Source: Nocardiopsis sp. CNR-923 (lineage in GTDB: Bacteria > Actinomycetota > Actinomycetes > Streptosporangiales > Streptosporangiaceae). Taken from it: a DNA stretch of 64,000 nt. This document shows, in pieces, positions 50,262 through 59,291 of the stretch (position 1 is its first letter; the number at the start of each line of letters is the position of its first letter). A model generated the notes under the pieces. That model was given only the letters and a program-made list of their open reading frames with translations. It did not search any database and had not been told where the DNA came from. The translations under genes and the position numbers were made by a program. The stretch lies in the NCBI RefSeq assembly GCF_001942255.1, contig NZ_MKKC01000076.1, positions 159,693 through 223,692 of the forward strand. Reading direction: 5' to 3'.

Positions 50262-51412
50262 ACGAGATCGACCACCTGAGCCGGCTACGCGCGGACGTCC
50301 CCGAGCCCACCGCGGAGGTACTGGCCGTGCGCACGGGCTGGCGCCCCGGAGGGGCAAGGCCCGTTCGCCGCGTCCGCGCGACCGGACGGCTCCCCCTGGT
50401 CCTCTCCGGTGCCGCCGTGCTCGTGGCCGCGGCCGTGTTCACGTTCCTGGCACTGGGCCCGGGAGGATTCCTGGCCTCCGACTCGGTCGCTGTGGACCCG
50501 CTCTCCCCGTCGTCGGAAGGAGCCCGAAACGACGGAAGCGCGATGGAGGTCATGGCCCCGATCGCCGAGGCCGCCCGGTCCCAGCCGGTCGACGGCGCCG
50601 TCTGGCAGAAGAGCTACACGTCCGCCGACGCCTGGGGCGTGGGCCCCGAGGGCGACCGGTACGGGGTGTACGGCATCCACGAGTTGCGGGAGTGGACGGA
50701 CATCGAAACCGGGCGGGCCGCCTACGCGCGCGTGTCGACGGACTGGTCGCTGGTCACCGACCGTGTGCGGGAGGCGTGGCAGCGCGACGGCTCCCCCACG
50801 TTCTGGCCGGAGGAGACCGGGCGACTGGAGATCCCCGCCCAGGTGAACGACGTGGTTCCGTTTGCCACGGACTCGGTGGCCTACACGATCGGCGGCGACT
50901 CACTGAACCCCCAGGACCTTCAGGACCTGCCCTCCGACCCGGATCGGCTGCGGGAGATGCTGCGGCTAGAGGGAGACGAGGACAACGGGGATGAGGGATA
51001 CGAGGGCGACACGGCCGAGGTGGGATTCCCGTCCGTGGACGAACCGTCGATCGTGGCCGTCACCGGCAACCTGGGCCTCCCCCTTCCGCCGGAAGTCAGG
51101 GCTGCCGTCTACGAGGTCATGGCCGGCCTGCCCGGCGTCCGGGAGGCCGAGGGGGTGACCGAGGACCGGTCCGGGCGGCCCGCCGTGGGCGTCGCCTACG
51201 ACGTCGACGGGCTGGGGGACGGACGGTACGAGGAGCGGATCCTCTTCGACCCCGGAACCGGTCTGCTCCGGTCCGTCGAGCGGATCGTGGTCGAGGCCCC
51301 GGAGTGGGAGGCCGACTGGGCCCGGCCCGGCGACGTGGTGCACTACAGGCTCTACCAGACCTCCGAGTGGAACGACGCCTGGCCCGACGTCCAGGATCCC
51401 TACGGCGGGTGA
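50258..51412 (+). CDS. CU044_5270-family protein, ECF sigma partner
   Basis: A 384-residue protein: a short cytoplasmic N-terminus (NEIDHLSRLRADVPEPTAEV), one membrane helix at about 48-70 (LVLSGAAVLVAAAVFTFLAL), and a large extracellular domain with Asp/Glu-rich segments. The opening EIDHLSRLRADVPEPT and the layout match the CU044_5270 family encoded next to actinobacterial ECF sigma genes. It probably acts as an anti-sigma-like or regulatory membrane partner, but the classical zinc HxxxCxxC motif is absent. The GTG overlaps the sigma stop. Terminator follows. Confidence 0.82.
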   Translation: MNEIDHLSRLRADVPEPTAEVLAVRTGWRPGGARPVRRVRATGRLPLVLSGAAVLVAAAVFTFLALGPGGFLASDSVAVDPLSPSSEGARNDGSAMEVMAPIAEAARSQPVDGAVWQKSYTSADAWGVGPEGDRYGVYGIHELREWTDIETGRAAYARVSTDWSLVTDRVREAWQRDGSPTFWPEETGRLEIPAQVNDVVPFATDSVAYTIGGDSLNPQDLQDLPSDPDRLREMLRLEGDEDNGDEGYEGDTAEVGFPSVDEPSIVAVTGNLGLPLPPEVRAAVYEVMAGLPGVREAEGVTEDRSGRPAVGVAYDVDGLGDGRYEERILFDPGTGLLRSVERIVVEAPEWEADWARPGDVVHYRLYQTSEWNDAWPDVQDPYGG

Positions 51413-51421
51413 CGTCACGCG

Positions 51422-51464
51422 GAGCGCCACCGCTCCGCTCCGGGGACGGGGCGGAGCGGCGCTC
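51422..51464. terminator. Hairpin between convergent CU044_5270 and GT4 genes
   Basis: CCGCTCCGC (51430-51438) pairs with GCGGAGCGG (51451-51459), and GAGCG (51422-51426) extends the stem to CGCTC (51460-51464) past a three-base bulge. It fills the gap between the two stops. Bidirectional terminator likely. Confidence 0.65.
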
Positions 51465-52598
51465 TCACGCCTCCAGCAACCGCCCGGTGTAGGCCGTCCA
51501 GTACGGTTCCGCGTCCACCGGGCGGACCCCGGCGCGCAGCCGTTCGGGCTCACCCGGGGCGTAGAACCGCTTCAGCGCCCGTGCCAGGTCCTCGGGGTCG
51601 CCCGGCGCGCACAGCAGACCGTCGACGCCGTCGCGGACGTGGTCCGCCAGCGTCCCGGCCGAAGTGGCGACCACGGGCACGCCGTGCTCATGGGCGAGCC
51701 ACACGTTCTGGCTGGCCGTCGCCGTCCGGTACGGCAGGACGACAGCGTCGGCCGCCGCGAACAGCGCGGGCAGGTCGGGAGCGGGCACGTACCCCTCCCG
51801 GAACCGGACCCGGTGGGCGATCCCCAGCTCCGTCGCCAGCTCCGACAGCTCGCCGGGCCCGCCCCAGAACTCGCCGGCGACGGTGAGCGCGACGTCGCGC
51901 GGAGCCCCGTCCGCCAGGGCCCGCAGCAGCACGTCCACCCCCTTGTAGGGGCGGACGATGCCCAGGAACAGCAGGCGCCGCCGCTCGCCGGGCACGGCGG
52001 GCCGGGCGCCGCCCGTCTCCGGCAGGTGCGGCGGCATCTCCGCGACCACCGGCCGCGACCCCCGCTGCGCACGCAGCCCCTCGGCGAGGAGCGCCTGGTC
52101 GGGCGCGTGGGTGAGCACGCCGTCGACCCGCCTCAGCAGCGCCCGGGTCAGGGACACGTCCACCGCACCGCGCTCGTGCGGCAGCACGTTGTGGCACAGC
52201 GCGACCACCCGTGTCCCCGCCCGCCGCGACCGCACGCCCGCGAGGACGCCGAGGTAGGCGGGGATCTGGACCGGGGAGAACAGCGTGAGCACCACGAGGT
52301 CGGCCTCGCCCGCGAGGCGGCGCCCGGTGTGCCACCAGCCGTCCGGCCGGTACCAGGCCAGGGCGCGGCGCGTGCCCGGGTAGGGCTCGCCCTCCGGGTC
52401 GGTGATGGTCTGCCGTCCCGGGTACAGGGCCGAGGGGTACTGCGCGCGCCACGACTCGATCACCGTCGGGTGGCCGAGCGCGCGCAACCGGTGCGCCAGT
52501 TCGGTGGTGTGCCGGGCGCCGCCGCCCTTGTAGGGATGGGCGGGCCCCACCAGGGCGACCCGGGTGGGGCCGCCGTCCGGGCCCGGTCCGCCGCTCAC
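51465..52598 (-). CDS. GT4-family glycosyltransferase
   Basis: A 377-residue GT-B enzyme. The N-terminal domain opens VALVGPAHPYKGGGARHTTE with VALCHNVLPHE; the C-terminal donor domain has LLFLGIVRPYKGVDVLLRAL, VRFREGYVPAPDLPALFAAA and HEHGVPVVATSAGTLADHVR (the EX7E-like region, with the first Glu in HEHG). It transfers a sugar from a nucleotide donor. The GTG start at 52598 overlaps the stop of the GT2 gene, so the two are translated together. Probably part of a surface-glycan set with the two genes upstream. Confidence 0.9.
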   Translation of the reverse strand: MSGGPGPDGGPTRVALVGPAHPYKGGGARHTTELAHRLRALGHPTVIESWRAQYPSALYPGRQTITDPEGEPYPGTRRALAWYRPDGWWHTGRRLAGEADLVVLTLFSPVQIPAYLGVLAGVRSRRAGTRVVALCHNVLPHERGAVDVSLTRALLRRVDGVLTHAPDQALLAEGLRAQRGSRPVVAEMPPHLPETGGARPAVPGERRRLLFLGIVRPYKGVDVLLRALADGAPRDVALTVAGEFWGGPGELSELATELGIAHRVRFREGYVPAPDLPALFAAADAVVLPYRTATASQNVWLAHEHGVPVVATSAGTLADHVRDGVDGLLCAPGDPEDLARALKRFYAPGEPERLRAGVRPVDAEPYWTAYTGRLLEA

Positions 52599-53530
52599 GC
52601 ACTCTCCCGCGAGCGGACGATGAGGTCGGCCAGGAGCGCGATGGCCGCGATGATCAGCCCGGTCATGAGGATCATGACCGTGTTGTTGGGGATGTACAGC
52701 GGGTTGCGCACCTGGTCGAAGACGAACTTGGCGGCGCCGATCCCCAGCAGGGCCAGCGCGGGCGGCATGAGCACCTTGAGCGGGTTGAAGTACATGACCA
52801 TCCGCAGCACCTGGAGGATGTAGCGGTAGGCGTCCTTGACGAAGTGGAACTTCGACGTGCCCGCCCGCGTGGCGTACTCGATCGGCACGTACCGGACCGG
52901 ATGGTGGTTGGACAGGAAGGCCAGGGTGATCGTCGTGACGCAGGAGAAGCCAGGGGGCAGGAGACGCAGGTAGGGGCGGGCGACGTCGCGGCGGAACACG
53001 CGCAGCCCGGAGTTGAGGTCCGGGATGCGGGTTCCGGTGAGGCGTTCGGCGATCTTGCGGATCGCCCACTTGGCGGGGACCCGCAGCGCCTTGTGCGACC
53101 CCATCTCCTGGGTGCGCGCCCCCACGACCTGGTCGGTCTCGGGGTCCTGGTCGAGCATGGCGACCAGCTCCGGGATGCGCTCGTTCGGGTAGCTCATGTC
53201 GGCGTCGGTCCACACGACGAACTCGCCGCGCGCCCGCTGGCTGCCGATCCGGCGCACCGTGCCGGAGCCGCCGTTGTGGCCGAAGGCGATCACCCGCAGG
53301 TGGGGGTACAGGACCTCGGCGTCGCGCAGCCGGGCGAGGGTGTCGTCGGTGGAGGCGTCGTCCACGGCCAGCAGTTCGTAGCCGTACCCGGAGGCGTCCA
53401 TGGCCGAGCTGATCCGCTTGACCTCGTCGAGGACGTGGTCCTGCTCGTTGTAGCACGGGAGCACGATGGTGACCCGCACCGGCGGGTCGTCGGCGCTGCG
53501 GTCCTGGGTGTGGTCGGGGGTCTCGCTCAT
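52595..53530 (-). CDS. GT2 polyprenyl-phosphate glycosyltransferase (DPM/GtrB-like)
   Basis: A 311-residue protein. The GT2 domain has TIVLPCYNEQDHVLDEVKRI, DDASTDDTLARL, FVVWTDADMSYPNERIPEL (DxD), and LNSGLRVFRRDVARPYLRLL. It ends with two membrane helices (about 240-262 and 275-300). This matches enzymes that load a sugar onto polyprenyl phosphate for use outside the membrane. It sits directly upstream of the GT4 gene (overlap) and 60 bases downstream of a multi-pass membrane protein that could be the acceptor-side transferase. Confidence 0.92.
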   Translation of the reverse strand: MSETPDHTQDRSADDPPVRVTIVLPCYNEQDHVLDEVKRISSAMDASGYGYELLAVDDASTDDTLARLRDAEVLYPHLRVIAFGHNGGSGTVRRIGSQRARGEFVVWTDADMSYPNERIPELVAMLDQDPETDQVVGARTQEMGSHKALRVPAKWAIRKIAERLTGTRIPDLNSGLRVFRRDVARPYLRLLPPGFSCVTTITLAFLSNHHPVRYVPIEYATRAGTSKFHFVKDAYRYILQVLRMVMYFNPLKVLMPPALALLGIGAAKFVFDQVRNPLYIPNNTVMILMTGLIIAAIALLADLIVRSRESA

Positions 53531-53590
53531 GCGTCCGTCTGTGTTCCGTCTGTGTGGTCGGGGCTGGTCGGGGCGGTCGGGGCTGGTCGG

Positions 53591-55639
53591 TCAGGCGGGG
53601 ATGACGGCCACCCAGACGTTCCCGCGGAAGGTCCAGTGGCCGGTGGGCGGTTCCATGAGCGTACTGGGGTCCATGTCGGCGACGACGTGGAAGGGCCGGA
53701 CGGGCTCGGCGTCCCCGCCGGTCAACGCGTCCAGCGCGACCCGGCCCGGCGCGGCGAGGACGGCGTCGCGGCCGCGCTCGTGGATCCTTGCGACCACCCG
53801 TTCCACGTCCTGCGGCGTGGGATCGTCCATCGCCGCGGTGGGCAGGCCGCAGACGTTGCGGAACAGCGGCATGTAGTTCCCGGCCATCCCCCGGTCGACG
53901 ACGATCACCGACCCGTCTGCCGGCAGGTGGGCGCACAGGTTCTCGGTGGCCGCGACCGTGCCCACGTCCTGCCGGTAGCCCATGACGCCGTCGGCCGCGG
54001 TGGCCGCGGTCGGCACGACCATCGCCAGGGCGGCGCCCCCGGCCACCGCCACGGGCAGGGAGCGCGCGACGGGGCCGTGGCCCCGGGCACGGACGGCGGT
54101 CTCGCAGTAGCGGGTCAACCAGGCCGCGAACCAGACGGCGAAGAGGATGAACGCGGGGATCACCAGGGCGATCAGGCGTCTGCTGGCCCACGGGTGGTCG
54201 GGGGTGATGGCGGGGCGCAGGAGCGTGGTTCCCACCGTCCACACCAGCAACATGGCGGGCAGGACCCACTGGGGTTCGCGGCGTTGGACGATCCGGCGCA
54301 GGACCAGGGCGAGACCGAGCCCGGCGAACAGGACCGTGCTCAGGCCCACGTACCACCCCACCCAGTAGAGACTGAGGTCGTAGTAGGTGCGGCTGCCCTC
54401 GACCGGGAGCCCCTCCCGCTCCTGGACGGCCGCCACCCAGTGGTCGGTGAAGTCGCTGCCGTGGCCGTAGTCGGGCCACAACAGCGGCCGGACCGCGAAG
54501 CCGACCATCGCGATCAGCGCCAGCGCCGCCATGGTGGCGGGCAGCCAGCGGACCCGCTCCACGCGGGGGACGCCGTACCGCCACAGCGCGGCCGTGACGA
54601 CGACGGTGAGCGCGATGACCCCGGCGCTGATCATCAGCAGCGGGTCCAGTGAGTCCGACAGGTAGTCCAGGTAGGGCTCGGAGAGTCCGTAGCCCGCGTA
54701 CAGTCCGAGCCCTCCTCCGACGGCCAGGCCGCCCAGCAATGGGAGTGCCTGGCCCCGGCGGGCGAGGAGCAGGAGCCCGACGAAGCCGACGACCGGAAGC
54801 AGATCGCGCAGGACGTCGATCCGGACCACCAGCGCCAGCCCGAACGACAGCCCCGCCGCGGCCGCGAGGGCGTGCTGGGCGGACCAGCGCTCGCCCAGGA
54901 GCGAACGCCGGGAGAGAGCGTCGTAGGCCAGGACGAGTCCGCCGAGCAGGAGGATTTGGCTGGCGGGCTCGCTGTAGGTGAACCGGCTGACCCACTGCTG
55001 GGGCAGGCACACGGCCAGCACCAGGGCCGCCAGCGGGGCCCAGCGGGCTCCGACGAGGCGTGCGGTGAGCCCGGCGAGGGTCAGCACGCCCAACGCGCCC
55101 AGGATCGGGGTGGCCACGAGCATGCCGGTGAGGCCGCCCGCCCAGTAGCCGATCGACGTGAGCAGGGGCGCTCCGGCCATGAACTGCGGCCAGATGACGT
55201 CACCGCTCTGGTACTGGGCGAGGCTCTGGTAGCTGAGGGAGGGGTCGTCGCCGGCGATGAGGTCGGTGCGCAGGGGGATCGGAAGGGACCCGTTCTCCGC
55301 GATCCAGACCGTGTACATCGCGTAGGAGGCCGGGTCGCGCCGGATGACCAGTGCCTCCGCGTGGTAGGCGATCTGCACCGCGGCGAACGCCACGACGATC
55401 AGCAGCACCAGGACGACCGGCCACCAGGGCACGTCCTCTTCGGGGTCCGGAACGAGCCGCGCCACCAGAAGGCATGCCGCGAACACCGCCGGAACGCCGA
55501 CGAGGAGACCGGCCACGGGTGTGAGGACGCCGAGGGCCAGGAGGGGGAAGGCCACCAGGAGCCAGGCCGAGACGGCGATGGCGGGGAGCGCGGTGACGCG
55601 GGCGAGGAGCCGTCCGGGAGGCACGGGAGGCAAGCGCAT
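53591..55639 (-). CDS. Multi-pass membrane protein, GT39/GT-C-like
   Basis: A 682-residue protein with about 12-14 hydrophobic segments. An extracellular loop after the first helices contains VIRRDPASYAMYTVWIAENG and YQSLAQYQSGDVIWPQFMAG, the acidic pattern seen near the active site of GT-C transferases. The C-terminal 150 residues are outside the membrane (DGSVIVVDRGMAGNYMPLFR). With the adjacent polyprenyl-sugar synthase it could transfer sugars outside the cell. I cannot name the exact family. ATG at 55639; the ribosome site is poor. Confidence 0.75.
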   Translation of the reverse strand: MRLPPVPPGRLLARVTALPAIAVSAWLLVAFPLLALGVLTPVAGLLVGVPAVFAACLLVARLVPDPEEDVPWWPVVLVLLIVVAFAAVQIAYHAEALVIRRDPASYAMYTVWIAENGSLPIPLRTDLIAGDDPSLSYQSLAQYQSGDVIWPQFMAGAPLLTSIGYWAGGLTGMLVATPILGALGVLTLAGLTARLVGARWAPLAALVLAVCLPQQWVSRFTYSEPASQILLLGGLVLAYDALSRRSLLGERWSAQHALAAAAGLSFGLALVVRIDVLRDLLPVVGFVGLLLLARRGQALPLLGGLAVGGGLGLYAGYGLSEPYLDYLSDSLDPLLMISAGVIALTVVVTAALWRYGVPRVERVRWLPATMAALALIAMVGFAVRPLLWPDYGHGSDFTDHWVAAVQEREGLPVEGSRTYYDLSLYWVGWYVGLSTVLFAGLGLALVLRRIVQRREPQWVLPAMLLVWTVGTTLLRPAITPDHPWASRRLIALVIPAFILFAVWFAAWLTRYCETAVRARGHGPVARSLPVAVAGGAALAMVVPTAATAADGVMGYRQDVGTVAATENLCAHLPADGSVIVVDRGMAGNYMPLFRNVCGLPTAAMDDPTPQDVERVVARIHERGRDAVLAAPGRVALDALTGGDAEPVRPFHVVADMDPSTLMEPPTGHWTFRGNVWVAVIPA

Positions 55640-55951
55640 GGGGACACTGTGGCAGCTCGCGCCACGTGGCGCACATCTCGGGTCCGCGGGGAGCGCGGGT
55701 CGGACGGGATTGTCCAGGTGCGCGGTCAGTACGGGGACCACTGACGGCTCACCGCCCGCCGGAGCGCGTCGAGGGCGCCGGTGAGGATGTGGCGCCGCAC
55801 GGATTGGCCCGCTTGGCTCGCGGACGGGGACGGAGTTCGGGGGACGGGGCCACGCCCCAGCCTCGTCGACGGCCGGTGGCCGTGGCGACCGGGGACGGTA
55901 CCGCTCCGACCGGCCAGGTCGGGGACCGGGAGAGCGCCGTAGAGTGGCGGC
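55640..55951. other. Divergent intergenic region
   Basis: About 312 bases between the membrane-protein gene and the TIGR03089 gene. It holds the leaderless -10 at 55940-55945 and otherwise nothing I can support. Confidence 0.4.
55940..55945 (+). promoter_or_regulatory. Candidate -10 of the TIGR03089 gene (leaderless)
   Basis: TAGAGT stands six bases before the ATG at 55952, and no ribosome site is present. No clear -35 was found at the normal distance. Confidence 0.45.
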
Positions 55952-56755
55952 ATGTCCCAGACTCCAGCACAGCTGTGGCGTGACCTGGTCGCCAGCGCCC
56001 CCGCCCGCCCGTTCGTGACCTCCTACGACGCGTCGGGAGGGCGGGTCGAGCTCTCCCCCGCCACCCTCGACAACTGGGTGTCCAAGACCGCGAACCTGAT
56101 GGTGGACGGGTTCGGGACGCAGCCGGACGACCGGGTCGCGATCGCTCTTGCGCTCCACTGGCAGTCGCTCGTCTGGTTGTTGTCGGCCTGGTCGGTCGGG
56201 GCGGTGGCCGTCCCCGTCGACGGCGACGCGTTCCCCGGCGGCGCGCAGATCGCGGTGGCCGACGCCGACCGGCTGGAGGCGGCGCTCGACAGCGGCGCGG
56301 ACGAGGTCGTGGGCGCCTCGCTGCACCCGCTCGGACTGCCTCTGCGCGACCTGCCCCCGATGGTCCTCGACTACACCACCGAGGCACGGGCTCACGGCGA
56401 CCACTTCTCCCCCTACGCGGTCGACGCCGACGCCGTCGCGTACGCCACGACCCGCGAGTGGACCGGCACGGAACTGGTGGCCGCCGCCCGCCGCCGGGCC
56501 GGGGAGTGGGCGCTGACCGCGAAGGACCGCGTGGCGATCGTGCTCGGCCCCGGCACCCCGCTCTCCGTGCTCGGCGACGACGCCTCGGCCCTGCTGGCGC
56601 CGGTGGCCGCGGGCGCCCCCGTCATCCTCGCCGAGGGCGGGCCCGGCGACGTGCCGGACCTGCTCTCACGCCTGAAGGCGGAAGGCGCCACCGCCGTCCT
56701 CGACCTGGCTGGGAGCGGTGTCACGGCGGCCGCGGGGACGCGCCTCCTGGTTTGA
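55952..56755 (+). CDS. TIGR03089-family protein (reduced ANL/acyl-CoA synthetase-like)
   Basis: A 267-residue protein with the layout of the actinobacterial TIGR03089 family, a shortened relative of AMP-forming synthetases: PARPFVTSYDASGGRVELSP, WVSKTANLMVDGFGTQPDDR, VGAVAVPVDGDAFPGGAQIA, and a late VAIVLGPGTPLSVLGDDASA. It lacks the AMP-binding Ser/Thr-Gly loop and the C-terminal lid of true synthetases, so catalysis is unlikely; function is unknown. The 3-prime 90 bases overlap a convergent small gene. In many actinomycetes it lies near surface-glycan genes, as here. Confidence 0.85.
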   Translation: MSQTPAQLWRDLVASAPARPFVTSYDASGGRVELSPATLDNWVSKTANLMVDGFGTQPDDRVAIALALHWQSLVWLLSAWSVGAVAVPVDGDAFPGGAQIAVADADRLEAALDSGADEVVGASLHPLGLPLRDLPPMVLDYTTEARAHGDHFSPYAVDADAVAYATTREWTGTELVAAARRRAGEWALTAKDRVAIVLGPGTPLSVLGDDASALLAPVAAGAPVILAEGGPGDVPDLLSRLKAEGATAVLDLAGSGVTAAAGTRLLV

Positions 56756-56950
56756 TCCGCCATCGGCGTCGGCCTTGCGGGCCGCGCGCTCCTTGGCCGC
56801 CTTGCGGGCCGCGCGCTCCTTGGCCGCCTTGCGGGCCGCGCGCTCCTTGGCCGCCTTGCGGGCCGCACGCGCCAACCTGGCGTCACGCGCCTCCCGCTCC
56901 CGCTCGGCGCGGTAGAGATCGGCGGCCTGGGCGTGCAGATCGGGGTGCAT
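56666..56950 (-). CDS. Small Lys/Arg/Ala repeat protein
   Basis: A 94-residue protein starting MHPDLHAQAADLYRAERERE, with ATG at 56950 and GGGAGG nine bases upstream. The middle is a long charged helix made of a nine-residue unit (AARKAAKER) repeated three times with a fourth partial copy, coded by a perfect 27-base tandem repeat. A short basic tail follows. The N-terminal MHPDLH segment occurs in small proteins of other actinomycetes; no function is known to me. The helix could bind nucleic acid or membrane. Its last 90 bases are antisense to the TIGR03089 gene. Confidence 0.72.
   Translation of the reverse strand: MHPDLHAQAADLYRAEREREARDARLARAARKAAKERAARKAAKERAARKAAKERAARKADADGGSNQEARPRGRRDTAPSQVEDGGGAFRLQA
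56773..56869. repeat. 27-base tandem repeat, 3.6 copies
   Basis: Three identical 27-base units at 56773-56799, 56800-56826 and 56827-56853, then a partial copy that diverges after 14 bases. The period is a whole number of codons, so copy-number change keeps the frame. Lies inside the small Lys/Arg-rich gene. Confidence 0.95.
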
Positions 56951-57204
56951 GGCGTCCTCCCGTGAGTCCGGTGGGGCGGGACCGAACGTCCCGACCGCCA
57001 CCAGACTCGCGCTAAGGAGGCAACCCCCACCATGGGAGATCCGTCGTATTTCCGGGCCCCGGCACGCGCCGCGGACCGGGAGGCGCCGACTAAGGCGCCG
57101 CGGAGACCTCCTGAGGAACGCGCCACCGGGGCGCGGGTCCGTCCAGGACTCGTCGAGCGGACGGGCGCCCCGCCGCGCGACACACGGCGTCCACCGGACA
57201 CGCC

Positions 57205-58419
57205 CTAGGACTCCCGGTAGTAGGCGTCCGCGACCACGCCCTCACGCCGCTCCTCGTCGTAGGTGTACACCTCGCGCCCGCCGACGAACACGCGCAACGC
57301 GCGGCTCATCACGTCCAGCGGGTCGCCCGACCACACCACCACGTCGGCGTCCAGACCGGGGCGCAGCGCCCCCACCCGGTCGTCGATCCCCATGATCTCG
57401 GCCGGATTGAGCGTGATCGCCCGAATCGCGCTGTCCCGGTCCAACCCCTCCTTCACGCACAGGGTGGCCTGGTGGACCAGGAACTCGATGGGCACGACCG
57501 GGTGGTCGGTGGTGAGCGCGACCTTCACGCCCGCACGGTCGAGGATGCCCGGGTTGGCCAGCGTCTTGTTCTTGACCTCGACCTTGGACCGGCCGACCAT
57601 CAGCGGCCCCGTGATCACCGGGATTGCGCGCTCCGCGATCTCGTCGGCCAGCAGGTGGCCCTCGGTGCAGTGGTTGATGATCAGTCGGTACCCGAACTCG
57701 TCGGCCAGTCGCATCGCCGTGTGCATGTCGTCGGCGCGGTGAACGTGCTGGCACCAGGGCAGTTCGCCGTCCAGGACCCTGACCAGGACCTCCAGCGTGT
57801 TGTCCCGGTCGAACGGCGTGCCCTCGGAGGCGGCGTGGTCGCGCTTGGCCTTGTAGTCCTGCGCCTTCGTGAACGCGTCGCGGATCACCGCCGCCACGCC
57901 CTGCCGGGTCGAGGGCAGCTGCTTCTTCTCCCCGTACACGCGCTTGGGGTTCTCCCCCAGCGCGCTCTTGACACTGGTCGGCTGCTTGATCAGCCGGTCC
58001 TCCATGCTGCGTCCCCAGCACTTGACGGCGACGGTCTGGCCGCCGATCGGGTTGCCGGAACCCGGCTTGACCACGGAGCTGGTCACCCCGCCCGACAGGG
58101 CGTCGACGAACCCCCGGTCGGCGGGGTTGATCGCGTCCAGGGCGCGCATGCGCGCACCGTTGGGGTCGGTCATCTCGTTCGTGTCGTCGCCGGCCCAGCC
58201 GACGCCCTCCTCATCGATGCCGATGTGGCCGTGCGCCTCGACGAATCCGGGGAGCACCCACCTGCCGGACGCGTCGATGACCGTGGCTCCCGCGGGAACG
58301 GCGACGTCCGCGTCCGCGCCGACCGCCGCGATGGCGCCGTCGGAGATGAGGACCGTGCCGCCGTCGATGGGGTCGCCGTCGACGGGGACGACGTATCCGG
58401 AAGTGATCGCGATATCCAT
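57205..58419 (-). CDS. Amidohydrolase (imidazolonepropionase-like)
   Basis: A 404-residue metal-dependent hydrolase of the amidohydrolase superfamily: VLPGFVEAHGHIGIDEEGVG (the HxH metal pair), DTNEMTDPNGARMRALDAIN, PGSGNPIGGQTVAVKCWGRS, RLIINHCTEGHLLADEIAER (metal His), and VALTTDHPVVPIEFLVHQAT (metal Asp in TTDHP). It ends with the small beta domain GLDADVVVWSGDPLDVMSRA. Substrate unknown; these residues suit an N-acyl or lactam substrate. ATG at 58419. The gene is followed by about 250 bases with no supported gene before the small repeat protein start. Confidence 0.9.
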   Translation of the reverse strand: MDIAITSGYVVPVDGDPIDGGTVLISDGAIAAVGADADVAVPAGATVIDASGRWVLPGFVEAHGHIGIDEEGVGWAGDDTNEMTDPNGARMRALDAINPADRGFVDALSGGVTSSVVKPGSGNPIGGQTVAVKCWGRSMEDRLIKQPTSVKSALGENPKRVYGEKKQLPSTRQGVAAVIRDAFTKAQDYKAKRDHAASEGTPFDRDNTLEVLVRVLDGELPWCQHVHRADDMHTAMRLADEFGYRLIINHCTEGHLLADEIAERAIPVITGPLMVGRSKVEVKNKTLANPGILDRAGVKVALTTDHPVVPIEFLVHQATLCVKEGLDRDSAIRAITLNPAEIMGIDDRVGALRPGLDADVVVWSGDPLDVMSRALRVFVGGREVYTYDEERREGVVADAYYRES

Positions 58420-58478
58420 GGCGGGCAACCTAGCCCATACCCCCGGTGTTCCCCAAGCGCTCGGCGCCGCGTCTGAGA

Positions 58479-59291
58479 TCAACGCCCCGGCCACCGCGAG
58501 GTCAGGATCCGCGACTTCGGCGTCAGCTCGACAGCGGCGTGCTCGATGGCGTCGCGTACCATCGTGCAGCGCTTGACCTGAGCGGGGTCGGCCGTGAGCT
58601 CCCCGCCCTGGGTCGCGAACGCGTACACCATGCTCGGCCGGTCCTCGAACTCCATGAGACGGAACGCGCCGCCCAGACCCGGGTGGCGCGGCGTCTGCTC
58701 GGGGATCACGCCCATCGTGACGATGCCCGCCTCGATGAGGTCGGCCAGGAATCCGCGCTGGGCGTCGATCACGGCCGCACCCCCCTGGGGACGCGTCAGG
58801 GCGGGTTCGTTGAGCACCACCCGCAGACCGGGGCCGTCCGGACCGGTCATCGCCGCCCGGTGCGCCATCTCCTCGTCGACCATCGCCTCGACCTGGTCCC
58901 CGTCGAGGTCGGGATGGGCGGGCCCCAGGATGGCCCTGGAGTACTCCCGGGTGCGCAGGTACGTGGGCACGGCCATGGGTTGGTGCTCCCAGAGGCGGGC
59001 CGCGTGCGCGCCGACCTCCCGCATGTCGCCGAACTCGTTGGGGAACGCCTCGGCCTGGAGAGTGATCGCCCACGCGTCGACCAACTGGTGGTCGGCTCCC
59101 AGCGCGGTGTCCACCCTCTCGACCAACGTCCGGGCCGGTCGACAGTGCGCGTACTCCACCTCGCGGAGCTTGTCGTCGGTCACTCCGACGGTCCTGGCCA
59201 GCTCGGCGCGTGAGAGCCCCTTGTCGGACCTGGCGCGCAGCACCCGCGCGCCGAAGGGGAGCCACATCGCAGAAGGCAACGCAGTGTTCAC
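58479..59291 (-). CDS. XRE-family regulator with DUF5753
   Basis: A 270-residue protein. The N-terminal helix-turn-helix (about 10-70) has LRARSDKGLSRAELARTVGV and LREVEYAHCRPARTLVERVD. The C-terminal DUF5753 domain has RLWEHQPMAVPTYLRTREYS, VDEEMAHRAAMTGPDGPGLR and ERDR-like VRDAIEHAAVELT. Such proteins are usually encoded beside a DUF397 gene and regulate it; here no DUF397 is adjacent, the nearest being in the island 34 kb away. GTG at 59291 with GAGAGGAA upstream. Divergent from the cyclophilin gene. Confidence 0.88.
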   Translation of the reverse strand: MNTALPSAMWLPFGARVLRARSDKGLSRAELARTVGVTDDKLREVEYAHCRPARTLVERVDTALGADHQLVDAWAITLQAEAFPNEFGDMREVGAHAARLWEHQPMAVPTYLRTREYSRAILGPAHPDLDGDQVEAMVDEEMAHRAAMTGPDGPGLRVVLNEPALTRPQGGAAVIDAQRGFLADLIEAGIVTMGVIPEQTPRHPGLGGAFRLMEFEDRPSMVYAFATQGGELTADPAQVKRCTMVRDAIEHAAVELTPKSRILTSRWPGR

